From: Ferruginibacter paludis
GTDB lineage: Bacteria > Bacteroidota > Bacteroidia > Chitinophagales > Chitinophagaceae
Length of the DNA: 64,000 nucleotides
Assembly: GCF_030409685.1 (NCBI RefSeq)
Contig: NZ_JAUFQJ010000005.1
Coordinates: forward strand, 124,001-188,000
Direction: 5' to 3'
Positions 8,669-19,286 of the stretch are shown one piece after another. Position 1 is the stretch's first letter; each line of letters begins with the position of its first letter. Both the position numbers and the translations under genes were made by a program. The notes beneath the pieces are model-generated. The model did no database searches, was not told where the DNA came from, and worked only from the letters and a program-made list of their open reading frames with translations.

Positions 8669-11128
8669 TTAATCTGCTTTTAAACTTTTTACCGGGTTAA
8701 CAATGGCTGCTTTGATCGCCTGGAAACTTACCGTCATCAGGGTGATCAGCATGGTGCCGGCACCCGCCAGTATGAACATCCACCAGCTAAGGCTGATACG
8801 GTACGGATAATTCTGTAACCAGTTGTGCATAAAATACCAGGCAACCACCGATGCTACTACAAATGCAATTATTACGAGCATGATAAACTCTCTCGAAAAC
8901 AAATACACGATGCTTCCTTCCGATGCACCAAGCACTTTGCGGATGCCTACTTCTTTGGTGCGTTGCACCGCCATGAAGGAGGCTAGTCCGTATAAACCAA
9001 GACAGCTAAGGAATATAGCGATGGCCGCAAAGATTTTATACAACTGTGCTAACTGGCTTTCCTGCTTGTAAAAGCTTTCAATTTTATCATCCAGAAACCT
9101 GTAGTCATATACCTGGTTCGGCAATGTTGTCTCCCATATTTTTTTGATGGCTTGCATGCAAGAAGCAATGTTTGTGGTAGACAATTTTATGGAAGCCTGC
9201 CGGTACATAGTTGAGTTGGTGGCAATAAGCAATGGAGACAAATCCTGTCGCAACGACCTGTTGTTAAAATCTTTCAATACACCTACAACAGGGCATTTTA
9301 TCAGCCCTCCCATTATGCTGACTTCCTTGTTCAGTACATCTGCCGGATTTTTAAATCCCAAACTTTTAACGAATGATTCATTCACTAAAAATTCTCTCGT
9401 CCATCCCGAAGGCTGCAAATTTCTTCCGGCTACAAGTTGCAATTTATAGGTCGGCACATAATCTTCATCGGCGAATTTGGTGATCGCCTGGAAGTCTGCA
9501 TCTTTCGCCGCATGATCAAATTTGAAATTGCTGAACATGTTGTTATTGTCTTCGACCGGCGTGTTGGAACTGAAGCTGACCGCCTGTATACCGTTTGATA
9601 ATAACTGCTGTTTTAAATAGTCTGTCATCTTACCACCGGTACTGTCTGCACGAAAAGCAACATTTACGATGGCGTCCTTATCGAAGCCCAGCGGCTGTTT
9701 CATAAAATAATTCATTTGCTGTACAATGGTGAGCGTGCCAATAATGAGTGCCTGTGCAATGATGAATTGAAACACCACCAATCCCCTTCTCAATGAAATA
9801 CCCCCGGCGGTATTGGCGGCTTGTTTACTCTTTAATGCTGTTACAGGATTAAAACGGGATAACACAATAGAAGGATAAAAACCGGCCAATGCGGTTACCA
9901 CAATGGCCACAACCAACAAAAATAAAATAACTGTTGGATTGCTCAGTATGCTGAATGAAAGCGACAATTCCAGCAACTGATTGATATAAGGCAACGCAAG
10001 CAGTGTAATGCCTGTCGCCAATATTACAGCAACGGTCACTATCATAAATGTTTCAACAACAAACTGAATTTGCAGTTGCGATTTATTGGTGCCCAATACT
10101 TTTCTTACACCCACTTCTTTTGCACGATTGACGGCTTGTGCAGTAGACAGGTTGATGAAGTTTACACAGGCGATCAACAGGATAAAAGCTGCAATCAGCC
10201 ACAATACATTAATCAGTTGATGGCTGATGATTTTACCGCTGTAATTACCTGCTGCTGCGTCGTAATGCACCGCATTGATTGGCTGGAGGATATAGCTGTC
10301 CTTATTGTCGGCTGGCTGCACCTTTCTTGTAAACGCACTCAATTGCTGATTGAAATTTTCAGCAGACATATTTTGCGGCAATAGCATATAGCAACCAAAA
10401 TCAGGCGCTGACTGATTCCAAAGCGGCTGATTAAATCCGTACTGTTTATCGCCGGTAAAATCTGTTCCGTAAGCAACCACCAATTTTAGCTGAAAGTCAG
10501 TATTAGCAGGTATTGTGGCGAGAATTCCCGAGACTTTAAGCGGCGTCGCCGGGAACTGAAACAATCCAGCGCCCATGCTATAATAACCTTTTATTTTAAT
10601 TATTTTACCGACGGCTGTTTTCCAGTCGCCAAAATAATTTTCGGCAACTTCTTTTGTAAGCAATACATTGTCCGGATCTTTTAATGATTCGTATGAACCG
10701 GCAAGCAGTGGAAAATTAAACATCTTAAAAAAAGCCGGCGATGTATAAAACACACCACTTTGTTCTTTGAAGTTTTTTACACCTGTGCCGGTAGCATCCA
10801 CTACCTGTAATTCATCATTGTGGCTTGCATACACCGGGGCAACTTCTTCCAATTGAGGGAACTCCGTTTTCAAGGCGGCGGGCATCGGAAAGGGTACGCT
10901 TTTTCCATAAGTAATTGTCGCAGCGTCCGCATGATGAGATTCTGTCAACACCCGGTAAATGCGATCTTTTTTTGCATGAAAATTATCATAGCTGGTCTGA
11001 AATTGTATAATGATAAAAATTATCATGCAAACGGCGATACCGGCTGCAAGACCGGTAATATTTACAATAGCAAATCCCTTGTTACGGGATAGATTGCGCC
11101 AGGCTATTTTGAAATAATTTTTTATCAT
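8669..11128 (-). CDS. ABC transporter permease 4 (MacB/FtsX type)
   Basis: 819 residues, the longest permease in the array. The extra length is largely in the first periplasmic domain, where a glycine- and proline-containing insert (SMGAGLFQFPATPLKVSGIL) lies near residue 170. The first coupling motif is AKEVGVRKVLGT and the second KEVGIRKVLGA. It ends NPVKSLKAD. It is the first gene of a predicted two-permease unit with permease 3, behind a sigma-54-like promoter with UAS pair. Confidence 0.95.
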   Translation of the reverse strand: MIKNYFKIAWRNLSRNKGFAIVNITGLAAGIAVCMIIFIIIQFQTSYDNFHAKKDRIYRVLTESHHADAATITYGKSVPFPMPAALKTEFPQLEEVAPVYASHNDELQVVDATGTGVKNFKEQSGVFYTSPAFFKMFNFPLLAGSYESLKDPDNVLLTKEVAENYFGDWKTAVGKIIKIKGYYSMGAGLFQFPATPLKVSGILATIPANTDFQLKLVVAYGTDFTGDKQYGFNQPLWNQSAPDFGCYMLLPQNMSAENFNQQLSAFTRKVQPADNKDSYILQPINAVHYDAAAGNYSGKIISHQLINVLWLIAAFILLIACVNFINLSTAQAVNRAKEVGVRKVLGTNKSQLQIQFVVETFMIVTVAVILATGITLLALPYINQLLELSLSFSILSNPTVILFLLVVAIVVTALAGFYPSIVLSRFNPVTALKSKQAANTAGGISLRRGLVVFQFIIAQALIIGTLTIVQQMNYFMKQPLGFDKDAIVNVAFRADSTGGKMTDYLKQQLLSNGIQAVSFSSNTPVEDNNNMFSNFKFDHAAKDADFQAITKFADEDYVPTYKLQLVAGRNLQPSGWTREFLVNESFVKSLGFKNPADVLNKEVSIMGGLIKCPVVGVLKDFNNRSLRQDLSPLLIATNSTMYRQASIKLSTTNIASCMQAIKKIWETTLPNQVYDYRFLDDKIESFYKQESQLAQLYKIFAAIAIFLSCLGLYGLASFMAVQRTKEVGIRKVLGASEGSIVYLFSREFIMLVIIAFVVASVVAWYFMHNWLQNYPYRISLSWWMFILAGAGTMLITLMTVSFQAIKAAIVNPVKSLKAD

Positions 11129-11168
11129 GGTTTAGTTATATCGATGTTATTTTCTGCAACTGAATGGT

Positions 11169-11184
11169 AACAACAGCCATGCCA
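11169..11184 (-). promoter_or_regulatory. sigma-54-like -24/-12 promoter of the permease 4-3 unit
   Basis: Minus strand TGGCATGGCTGTTGTT, one base different from the copies before permeases 1 and 2. It lies about 41 bp upstream of the start codon. Confidence 0.7.
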
Positions 11185-11192
11185 CGCTAAAA

Positions 11193-11208
11193 CCTTTACC
11201 AGTAAAGG
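11193..11208. promoter_or_regulatory. 16-bp dyad, permease 4-3 unit
   Basis: CCTTTACCAGTAAAGG is a perfect 7+2+7 dyad 9 bp upstream of the -24 element. It is the most symmetric member of the set and suggests a dimeric protein site. Confidence 0.6.
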
Positions 11209-11234
11209 ATCATAGAGTGATGAACAAAGAAAGG

Positions 11235-11271
11235 TGTACGATAGCGGACAGTGAATGTCTGATTCCGTACA
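11235..11271. promoter_or_regulatory. tandem activator sites (UAS pair), permease 4-3 unit
   Basis: TGTACG-ATAG-CGGACA at 11235-11250 and TGTCTG-ATTC-CGTACA at 11256-11271, centres 21 bp apart, 58 and 79 bp upstream of the -24 element. Confidence 0.72.
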
Positions 11272-11526
11272 TACATCGGTGGATGGGAACACGGATGATG
11301 CTGATTTTTACGGATGTGAATGAATTTTAATGGGTACGCTGATTATGCAGCTTTAACGGATATTGACGGATAAAACTACAGCGGTGGATTGGAAGACGAA
11401 CGACACGAATTTCAACAATGTGCACGGATAAAAAAAAGTATAAACCAAATCCGGCAAATCTGTTTCTATCCCCCTTACCTGCGTTGCTGTCATTATCAAT
11501 TATCCATTAAAAAATTATCCATTCAA
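11272..11526. repeat. ATCCG-rich intergenic repeat plus AATTATCC trailer, copy 2
   Basis: It has the same word content and order as 5941-6195: CGGATGATGCTGATTTTTACGG-like segments, an AAATCCGGCAAATCTGTTT segment, then ATTATCAATTATCCATTAAA beside the permease 5 stop. The hairpin is degenerate here. Confidence 0.6.
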
Positions 11527-13887
11527 TCAGTCTGCTTTTAAACTCTTCACCGGGTTGCGCATGGCTGCACTGATCGTATTGAGGCCTACCACCGCCATCG
11601 TTAACAGCAACATTAAAATGCCGACGATTACAAATACCCAAATACTGATGTTTACCCGGTAATCGTATTTCAACAACCAGTTGTGCATAAACCACCATGT
11701 AAGCGGAACTGCTATGATGAATGCTATAGCAACCAGCTTTAAAAATTCTTTGGAGATGAGGAGCAGCAATTGCTGAATGGTAGCACCCAATACTTTTCTT
11801 ACGCCAATTTCACGAAGGCGTTTAATAATGGTGAAAGAAGCCAAGCCAGCTAAACCAATACAACAAATAAAAATGGCGAGCAGCGCAAAAATGTTCGCCA
11901 GCTTACTGATGAGATCTTCCGTTAAAAACTTGCGCTGAAATTCTTTATCAACAAACCGGTACTCAAATGGTACTGCAGGATTGTACTTTTTGAAAACCGT
12001 TTCTATGGCCGTAAGCGCTTGCTGTGGTTGTACATCCTTATTCAACCGCATACTGATCCAGTTGGAATTGTCAGGGTTATAAAAAGCCATCATCGGATCA
12101 ACCGGAGTAAAAGGAGATTCCATCACGATATTATCTACTACCCCAATCACCGTAAACTCCTTATTGCCGTTACGTATCTGCATGCCAACCGGATCTTTTA
12201 TATTCATAGCTTGTACAGCCGCCGCATTCAACAAAACGGAGGAACTGTCAACCGGGGCGCCTGAAAAATCTTTGCCCTGCAATACCTTAATACCCATCGT
12301 TTTTGTAAAATCATTGTCAGTTGTAAGGCCTGTAAAAATAAGATTGAGATTGGCCGGTTTGCCCGTCCAGTCTGGTGCAGGCGACTTCCAGTAAATTTCA
12401 GTAATGGGCGACATGGTTCTTGTTACCGAACTAATCAGGCCAGTCTGTAACAGTTCATTTTTTATAACTGTATAATTTTTTTGCGTTTCGGGTGAACCAG
12501 GAATGGAGATCAGGTTATTGGGGTTGTATCCCGTTGCCCTGTTTTTTACGAGGTTGATTTGCTGGTATACGATGATGGTGGCAGAGATGAGCAGGATAGA
12601 AATTACGAACTGACCGACGATCAAAAAATGCCTTGGCAATACCGCATTTTTCCCGGGATTGAAAGTGCCCTTCAACACTTTGATGGGGCTGAAAGAAGAC
12701 AGGTATATTGCAGGATAACTGCCCGCTACCACACCGGTAAATACAATGATGGCAAAGGCTGCCAGCCAGAATTGAGGTTGCGTAAAATCAAGAAACAGTT
12801 GCTTCTCAACGAGGGTATTAAATGCCGGTAACAACAGGTATACCGCCAAAATTGAAAACACAAAAGAGATAAGCGCCAGTATGATGGATTCAAAAAAGAA
12901 TTGTATCACGAGCTGCTTTTTTTCTGAACCCAGTGTTTTACGGATGCCGACTTCTTTCGCTCTTTTTTCTGAGCGGGCGGTTGACAGGTTCATGAAATTG
13001 ATGCAGGCTATCAGCAATATTATGATGGCGATGATGGTAAACAACCGCACATACTCTATCATGCCGCCTACATTTTTTCCGTCTTTAAAATCACTGTACA
13101 GCCGCCACTTACTCATAGGGAAAGCAAAGTAAGATGTGATCTTTTTATCACCGGGATCATGCAACACTTTTATCTCGTTGATCTTTTTTTCTATAGCAGC
13201 TATACCAGCGCCGGGTAAGGTTTGCAGGTACACCTGCCAGGATGAATTTTGCCAGTTGGCCATGGATCGCTTCAGGCTTTCGTCTGAATAATTGAACGGC
13301 ATAATGCAATCGAATTGTATGCTTGAATTACCGGGCACGTCTGCGACAACAGCGGTTACTTTAGCATCCCTTTCATTATCTACCTTCACTGTTTTGTTGA
13401 TTGGGTCGGCGTCACCAAATAAAGCTTTGGCCGCAGATTCCGTGAGCACAATAGAAGCTGGCTCCCGGATGGCATTGATCGCATTTCCCCTGATAAATTT
13501 ATAAGAGAACACATCAAAGAAATGTTCACTTACAGTATAACCATCTTTCTTCAGTTTGGCTTCACCATTGGTCAGTATATAAGGCTGACGAAAGGTAGTA
13601 ACAACTGCGTGTTTTACCTGTGGTATCTGTTGCTCTAAAGATGCGGCCAACGGCAGCACCATGGCCTCATCTGTAAAAATGGTATTGTTGAAATTGCGAT
13701 GGCCCATTACCTTGTACACTTCGCTGTAGTTCTTTTGCGACTTATCGTAATTCACCTCATCCTTTACCCATAACAGGATGAGTATGGCACAAGTGATGCC
13801 AATGGTTAGGCCAAGCAAATTGGTAAGGGAGAAACCCTTATTCCTGAATAAATTTCTCCAGGCAATTTTGAAATAATTTTTTATCAT
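11527..13887 (-). CDS. ABC transporter permease 5 (MacB/FtsX type)
   Basis: 786 residues, MIKNYFKIAWRNLFRNKGF start. The first coupling motif is AKEVGIRKTLGS after NLSTARSEKR; the second is REIGVRKVLGA after TIIKRL, a less usual linker than the paralogues' QRTK. It ends NPVKSLKAD. It is separated by 106 bp from the frameshifted permease 6 upstream. With permease 6 it probably forms a two-permease unit behind the sigma-54-like promoter at 16429. Confidence 0.95.
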   Translation of the reverse strand: MIKNYFKIAWRNLFRNKGFSLTNLLGLTIGITCAILILLWVKDEVNYDKSQKNYSEVYKVMGHRNFNNTIFTDEAMVLPLAASLEQQIPQVKHAVVTTFRQPYILTNGEAKLKKDGYTVSEHFFDVFSYKFIRGNAINAIREPASIVLTESAAKALFGDADPINKTVKVDNERDAKVTAVVADVPGNSSIQFDCIMPFNYSDESLKRSMANWQNSSWQVYLQTLPGAGIAAIEKKINEIKVLHDPGDKKITSYFAFPMSKWRLYSDFKDGKNVGGMIEYVRLFTIIAIIILLIACINFMNLSTARSEKRAKEVGIRKTLGSEKKQLVIQFFFESIILALISFVFSILAVYLLLPAFNTLVEKQLFLDFTQPQFWLAAFAIIVFTGVVAGSYPAIYLSSFSPIKVLKGTFNPGKNAVLPRHFLIVGQFVISILLISATIIVYQQINLVKNRATGYNPNNLISIPGSPETQKNYTVIKNELLQTGLISSVTRTMSPITEIYWKSPAPDWTGKPANLNLIFTGLTTDNDFTKTMGIKVLQGKDFSGAPVDSSSVLLNAAAVQAMNIKDPVGMQIRNGNKEFTVIGVVDNIVMESPFTPVDPMMAFYNPDNSNWISMRLNKDVQPQQALTAIETVFKKYNPAVPFEYRFVDKEFQRKFLTEDLISKLANIFALLAIFICCIGLAGLASFTIIKRLREIGVRKVLGATIQQLLLLISKEFLKLVAIAFIIAVPLTWWFMHNWLLKYDYRVNISIWVFVIVGILMLLLTMAVVGLNTISAAMRNPVKSLKAD

Positions 13888-13993
13888 GGTGATTTGCCGT
13901 TAATGCTTTTAGACGTTTTTATTTCCAACGATTAATTTGACAACTTCAGTTTATGTGGGTCTTTACATTATCCATTAAAAATTGTCTATTACC

Positions 13994-16374
13994 CTAATCT
14001 GCTTTTAAACTTTTTATTGGATTGGCTACAGCTGTTTTTATTGCCTGGAAACTCACTGTCAGCAATGTAATGACGAGCGAGCCAACGATCGCTACACCAA
14101 AGATCCACCAACTGATAGCCGTTCTGTAATCGTATTTCTGCAGCCATTGGTGCATACCATACCATGCCAGCGGCATTGCTATTATACAGGAAATGATGAC
14201 AAGCATTAGAAAATCCCTGGATAGTAATTTCCATAAAGTAAAAACAGAAGCGCCTACTACTTTTCTAACACCGATCTCTTTTGTACGTTGCTCGGCAACA
14301 AACGATGCCAGACCAAATAATCCCAGACACGAAATAAAAATGGCCAGTATGGCAAATACACTTGCCAGTTTACCAATGCGTTCTTCATCGCCGAATTTCT
14401 TGGCAAAATCATCGTCTACAAATTTGAATTCAAATGCAGTGGCAGGATCAAACTTTTTAAAAACCGCATCTATTTTACTGATGGCGTCATTGGGCGCAAG
14501 TGCAGGATTTATTTTTAACGTCATGATATTGCCCTGTTCATAAGTGCAATGAAACATAGCCGCACGAACAGGCTTGTAAACAGATTCCGTGAGCATATCT
14601 TTTACAATGCCAATTACCTTAAAGGGTTTACCATCCCAGGTAATGATCTTATTGATGGGATCTTTTATACCAATGAATTTAACCGCAGATTCATTTAAAA
14701 TAAATGCAGCAGAATCGGTTTTGAATTCCCTTGAAAAATCACGGCCTTCTTTTATTTGCCAGCCGATCACTTTGCCATATTCCGGCGTAACGCCTGAATT
14801 GGGAAAGTCAACCGCCAGATTAGGATCTTTCCCTTCCCAGTTAAAACCACCGTTGCTGTTCCATACATCTGTAACGGGGCTGGTAGATTGCGTCATCTCA
14901 ACTATCACATTACTGCTCTTCAATTCATTTCGCAGCGCTTCATATTTTCCCTGCAACGCTTCATTCATACCGGCAGTAACAAGGCTTTCCCGGTTGTAAC
15001 CAACAGGTCTGTTTTTGGCATGCTGTATCTGGCGGTGCACTACCAGGGTTCCGATAATTAAAATAACCGACACGGAAAACTGTAACACCACCAATACTTT
15101 GCGGGGGATGGCAGCAAAACGGCCAGCCCTGAATGTTCCCTTTAAAACTTTTACCGGCTGAAAGGAGGATAAATACAATGCCGGGTAGCTGCCGGCAATT
15201 AAACCGGTAAAGATGCTAAACCCGATTCCCATTGACCAAAACACCGGGTTGAGCCATAACATCGTTAATTTTTTATCAGCGATCTCATTAAAGAAGGGAA
15301 TAAATATTACTACTAGGAACAAGGAGATAATAAAAGCAATAGCCACCACCAAAAACGATTCACTGAAAAACTGTGCGATCAACTGACCTCTCTCCGAACC
15401 AATAGCTTTTCTTACACCCACTTCTTTCGCCCGTTTTCACTACGTGCCGTACTCAAATTCATAAAATTGATGCAGGCCAGCAGCAATACAAACAGGCCAA
15501 TTATTCCAAACATCCATACATACTGTATCCGGCCACCGGAGTTGATGCCATTTTTAAAATCGGCATACAAATGCCATTTTTTCATTGGCTGCAAAAACAT
15601 TGCTGCATTAAATTTTTTCTCCTCAGCCCCAACAGCATTCAGTTTTACATTTTTAATTTTGGCAGATACTTTTTCCATATCTGCATTATCTGCCAACTGT
15701 GCAAAAGTTTGTGTAAAGTTCCTCCCCCAGGGTTGTTCCATTTTTTTTATCCAGGGATTTTGAATCAGATATAATTCCCAGGGCATAATGTAAGTAAGTT
15801 CCCTGAAAGAAGTGTTGTAGGGCAGGTCTTCGTAAACAGCAGTTACTTTCAGGTTTACTTTATTATCAAGTTTCAATACTTTATCAATGGGGTCTTCATT
15901 ACCAAAATAAGCATTGGCCACTGATGATGAAAGTATGATCGAATAGGGATCTTTTAACCCATTATCGGTTCCTTTTATAATTTTTAGCGACAGCATGTCC
16001 ACAATGCCTGTCTCAATAAAAGAACCCGTCTTTAAAAGTTTCTTTTCGCCATACGCCAATGTATGTTGGATATTCCAGGAAGACTGAATTACATATTTAA
16101 AATCGCTCCCGTATTTATTTCTAATCTCCTGGGAGAGTACAGCCGGGTTAGAAAATTGGGTACTGACCTCACCATTAAAATTCTGGTTCTGCATTACCCT
16201 TGCAATACGGTCATAATTCTTGTGGTATTTATCATAATTGATTTCATCATAGATCCAAAGGCCGATCATCATTGCCACGGCCATACCCACAGCAAGGCCG
16301 CCGATATTTATAGCACTATACCCTTTGCTGTTTATAAGGTTGCGCCACGCAATTTTGAAATAATTTTTTATCAT
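13994..16374 (-). pseudogene. ABC transporter permease 6, broken by a -1 frameshift
   Basis: Two overlapping frames make one ~793-residue permease. 15412-16374 carries the MIKNYFKIAW start through NLSTARSENGRKKWV and stops. 13994-15421 resumes with the coupling motif GVRKAIGSERGQL through to NPIKSLKAD. Adding one T to the T4 run at 15434-15437 restores SEKRAKEVGVRKAIG, exactly as in the paralogues. The change therefore hits the first ATPase-coupling helix. Everything else is intact, so it is either very recent or an assembly error. It is first in the unit with permease 5, behind a full promoter/UAS set. Confidence 0.9.
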
Positions 16375-16428
16375 AGTGATTTACCGTTAAGGCGTTTAAG
16401 ACGTTTTCATCCTACTACCATGAAGCAT

Positions 16429-16444
16429 AACAACAGCCATGCCA
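16429..16444 (-). promoter_or_regulatory. sigma-54-like -24/-12 promoter of the permease 6-5 unit
   Basis: Minus strand TGGCATGGCTGTTGTT, identical to the copy before permease 4, about 55 bp upstream of the start codon. Confidence 0.7.
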
Positions 16445-16452
16445 CGATAAAA

Positions 16453-16468
16453 CCCTTGCCAGTAAAGG
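16453..16468. promoter_or_regulatory. 16-bp dyad, permease 6-5 unit
   Basis: CCCTTGCCAGTAAAGG, identical to the permease 2 copy and again 9 bp upstream of the -24 element. Confidence 0.55.
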
Positions 16469-16494
16469 ATTGTAAAATGACGAATGTTAAAAGA

Positions 16495-16531
16495 TGTACG
16501 ATAGCGGACAGTTAATGTCTGTTTCCGTACA
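16495..16531. promoter_or_regulatory. tandem activator sites (UAS pair), permease 6-5 unit
   Basis: TGTACG-ATAG-CGGACA at 16495-16510 and TGTCTG-TTTC-CGTACA at 16516-16531, centres 21 bp apart, with the same phase to the promoter as in the other units. Confidence 0.72.
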
Positions 16532-16736
16532 GAGGAGAATGTTAACTCTGATGACACGGATATGGGCGGATGTACACTAATTTTAATAGGTACGCTGATT
16601 GCGCAGATGTTATTGGATATGTAGGAATAAGAAAACGGATAAAAATAAATCCGGTAAATTTGTTTTTATCCGCTTCATCTGTGTATCGATCATTAACCAC
16701 CCCCTCCCGCTATCCACTAAAAAAATTACCGATCAA
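16532..16736. repeat. ATCCG-rich intergenic repeat, copy 3
   Basis: A shorter copy of the 5941-6195 repeat: GGATATGGGCGGATG words, then an ACGGATAAAAATAAATCCGG segment and TTTTTATCCGCTTCATCTG, able to form the same hairpin. The trailer is diverged (CTATCCACTAAAAAAATTACC). Confidence 0.55.
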
Positions 16737-19166
16737 CTACTCCGCTTTCAAACTCTTAACCGGGTTGGTAACTGCCGCCCTTACTGCCTGGTAAAAAACA
16801 GTAGACAAAGCAATCACCACAGCAATGCAACCTGCCAAGGCGAAAACCCACCAGCCGATGTTGATTCTGTAAGCAAAATCCTGAAGCCAGCGGTGCATAA
16901 AATACCAGGCCAGCGGTGATGCAATTAATAAGGCAATTAATACGAGTGATAAAAAATCTTTTGACAAAAGCGTTACAATACTCTGCACACTTGCACCCAA
17001 TACTTTTCTTACACCAATCTCTTTAATGCGGCTTTCAACTGTAAAAGTGGTTAGACCAAATAGCCCAAGGCAGGCGATAAAGATGGCCCAGATGGCAGCC
17101 GTCGAAAAAAGGTCGCCATACTGTTTTTCAGACAGGTAACTTTTGTTGTAGTTATCATCCACAAAAAAGAATTCAAAAGGATTGCCACTGAAACTTTTTT
17201 TATACAGCTTTTCCAGGAAAGCCATTTTTTCCTGCATCTTATCAGCCGTTAAACGAACGGTAAAAAACGTGCTGTTGTTTTGCGGATAAAAAATAACCGG
17301 GTCGATGGCATTCTGCAGGCTTTTATGATGATAATCTTTTACTACGCCCACCACATCCAGCGCCCGTTCGTCCCATTGAATTTTGGTGTGTAAGATATCT
17401 TCGGGGTTTTGAAAGCCCAGTTGCTTTACTGCCGTTTCATTCATCAGCACTTTGCTGTTGGCATTCCATTCCACATTACATTCTGCTGCGGTAAAATTTC
17501 TTCCGGCAACCAGGCCAATATCATACGCCTTTAAAAACCGGTCGCCAATGATAGCAAAGGCATAGGTTTTTAATTCATCTCCTTTTTTTGAGTTGGGCTG
17601 CGTAAATCCACTGGTGGCAAAGTTGTAGCCTTTGCTGGGTACGGCGCCGGAAGTGGCATAATCTTTTATGAAACTTTGCTGCGACAATTCATCCCAGAAA
17701 GCAGAACGGCGGTTTTTAAATGTACTGTCCTTGCCGGTTTCAGGCCCTTGTATTACCAGTAGCTGACTGGTATTGATGCCCAGTTGCTGATTCTTCATGT
17801 AGCTGAGCTGGGTGTAAATAAGTATGGTCGCAATGATGAGCACAATGGAAATAACAAACTGCGCTACCACCAGCGACTTGCGTAAAAAAATACCTTTGGC
17901 AGTAGAACCTATTTTGCCTTTTAGCGTCTCAACAGGGTTGTATTTTGACAAAGAAAAGGCAGTGTAGGCACCTGAAAAAACAGAACCCGCCACCAGCAAT
18001 GCCAAAGCAAACAACCATGTTTTTGTGGTAGCCAATGTTTGCAGCGAAATGGTTTTGTTGATGAGTTGATTAAACAAAGGTTGTATCAGTATTACCAGCG
18101 CAATCGCAACGGTAAATCCAATTAAATTGATCAGTACAGACTCGCCCATAAATTGTGCTACCAGGCTTTGCCTGCTGGCACCAATTGCTTTCCTGATGCC
18201 TACTTCACCCGCCCGTTTGATGGAGTTGGCGGTGGATAAGTTAATATAGTTGAACCAGGCAATCAGCAGAATTAAGAATGCAATAGCACCCAGCATGTAC
18301 ACATATTTCAGGTTGCCGTAAGTAAGGTAACGGTCACTTAAAGAAGCAGCCAAATGAACATTGGAAAAAGCCTGCAAATGAAACTGCACACCATCTTTAT
18401 CCTTCTTTAATTCATTGCGCATGGCAGTAAGCTTTTTTTCAAAGCTGGCTGCGTTTACGCCTTCATTCAATTCAAAATAGGTGTTGATGTATTGCGATGA
18501 AAGATTGTCTAGTCTGGCCCAATCGTTATCATTTAAATTGGCTGGATTTTTTAAGGTTTCCAGCGAAAACACCATGTCGTAATGGATGTCACTGTTGTTG
18601 CCCATATCGGCATATACACCTTCCACTGTATAAAGTGCAGCGCCAAACTGGTTGTTTAAAGTAAGCATTTTGCCAATCGGGTCTGTATCGCCAAAATATT
18701 TTTTGGCAGCTGATGCAGACATAAAACAGGTATTGGTTTTATTGAAGTCCGCAGGCGATCCCTGCTTTAAAGGAAAGCTGAAAAAATTGAAAAAATTACC
18801 TTCTGCATAACCAATTTGGTTTTCCCGGTAAGCCTGGTTGCTGTTGTCGTTTTTACTTACAATGCCTTTGGCAACATCATCAGCAAAGCGGCAATATTCT
18901 TTTACTTCCGGAAAACGCTGCCTGGCCTGCAAGGCCCAGCCAGGCTCCTGTTCAGGCCATGTTTTACCGGCTGCATCTTCATTGATGAGCCGGTATGTGG
19001 TGGATAAATTTTTATGAAACTGGTTAACACTTTTCTCCAGGCTAATATACTCTGCCAGCAATAAAAAAGCCGCAATGCCCATGGCCAATCCGGCGATGTT
19101 GATGGCCGCATATACCTTGTTACGGAAGATATTTCTGAAGGCGATTTTTAAAAAATTTTTAAACAT
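16737..19166 (-). CDS. ABC transporter permease 7 (MacB/FtsX type, divergent)
   Basis: 809 residues with N-terminus MFKNFLKIAFRNIFRNKVY. The first FtsX half has AWFNYINLSTANSIKRAGE and coupling motif GEVGIRKAIGA; the second has ESRIKEIGVRKVLGA. It ends NPVKSLKAE, so its tail belongs with permeases 2-6, but it is not preceded by the sigma-54/UAS set. Instead it follows the DUF2807 gene by 120 bp and is probably co-transcribed with it. The pairing suggests a functional link between permease and exported beta-repeat protein (inference). Confidence 0.94.
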   Translation of the reverse strand: MFKNFLKIAFRNIFRNKVYAAINIAGLAMGIAAFLLLAEYISLEKSVNQFHKNLSTTYRLINEDAAGKTWPEQEPGWALQARQRFPEVKEYCRFADDVAKGIVSKNDNSNQAYRENQIGYAEGNFFNFFSFPLKQGSPADFNKTNTCFMSASAAKKYFGDTDPIGKMLTLNNQFGAALYTVEGVYADMGNNSDIHYDMVFSLETLKNPANLNDNDWARLDNLSSQYINTYFELNEGVNAASFEKKLTAMRNELKKDKDGVQFHLQAFSNVHLAASLSDRYLTYGNLKYVYMLGAIAFLILLIAWFNYINLSTANSIKRAGEVGIRKAIGASRQSLVAQFMGESVLINLIGFTVAIALVILIQPLFNQLINKTISLQTLATTKTWLFALALLVAGSVFSGAYTAFSLSKYNPVETLKGKIGSTAKGIFLRKSLVVAQFVISIVLIIATILIYTQLSYMKNQQLGINTSQLLVIQGPETGKDSTFKNRRSAFWDELSQQSFIKDYATSGAVPSKGYNFATSGFTQPNSKKGDELKTYAFAIIGDRFLKAYDIGLVAGRNFTAAECNVEWNANSKVLMNETAVKQLGFQNPEDILHTKIQWDERALDVVGVVKDYHHKSLQNAIDPVIFYPQNNSTFFTVRLTADKMQEKMAFLEKLYKKSFSGNPFEFFFVDDNYNKSYLSEKQYGDLFSTAAIWAIFIACLGLFGLTTFTVESRIKEIGVRKVLGASVQSIVTLLSKDFLSLVLIALLIASPLAWYFMHRWLQDFAYRINIGWWVFALAGCIAVVIALSTVFYQAVRAAVTNPVKSLKAE

Positions 19167-19286
19167 GGCAGTTGGTTGATGTGTCTTTAAATTGATTACA
19201 CTGATTTTTTTAATTACAATAATTCGTGTAATTGATTTTAATTAGTGTAATAAAAAACGCCGTTACAGATAATATGTCAGTAGCCT

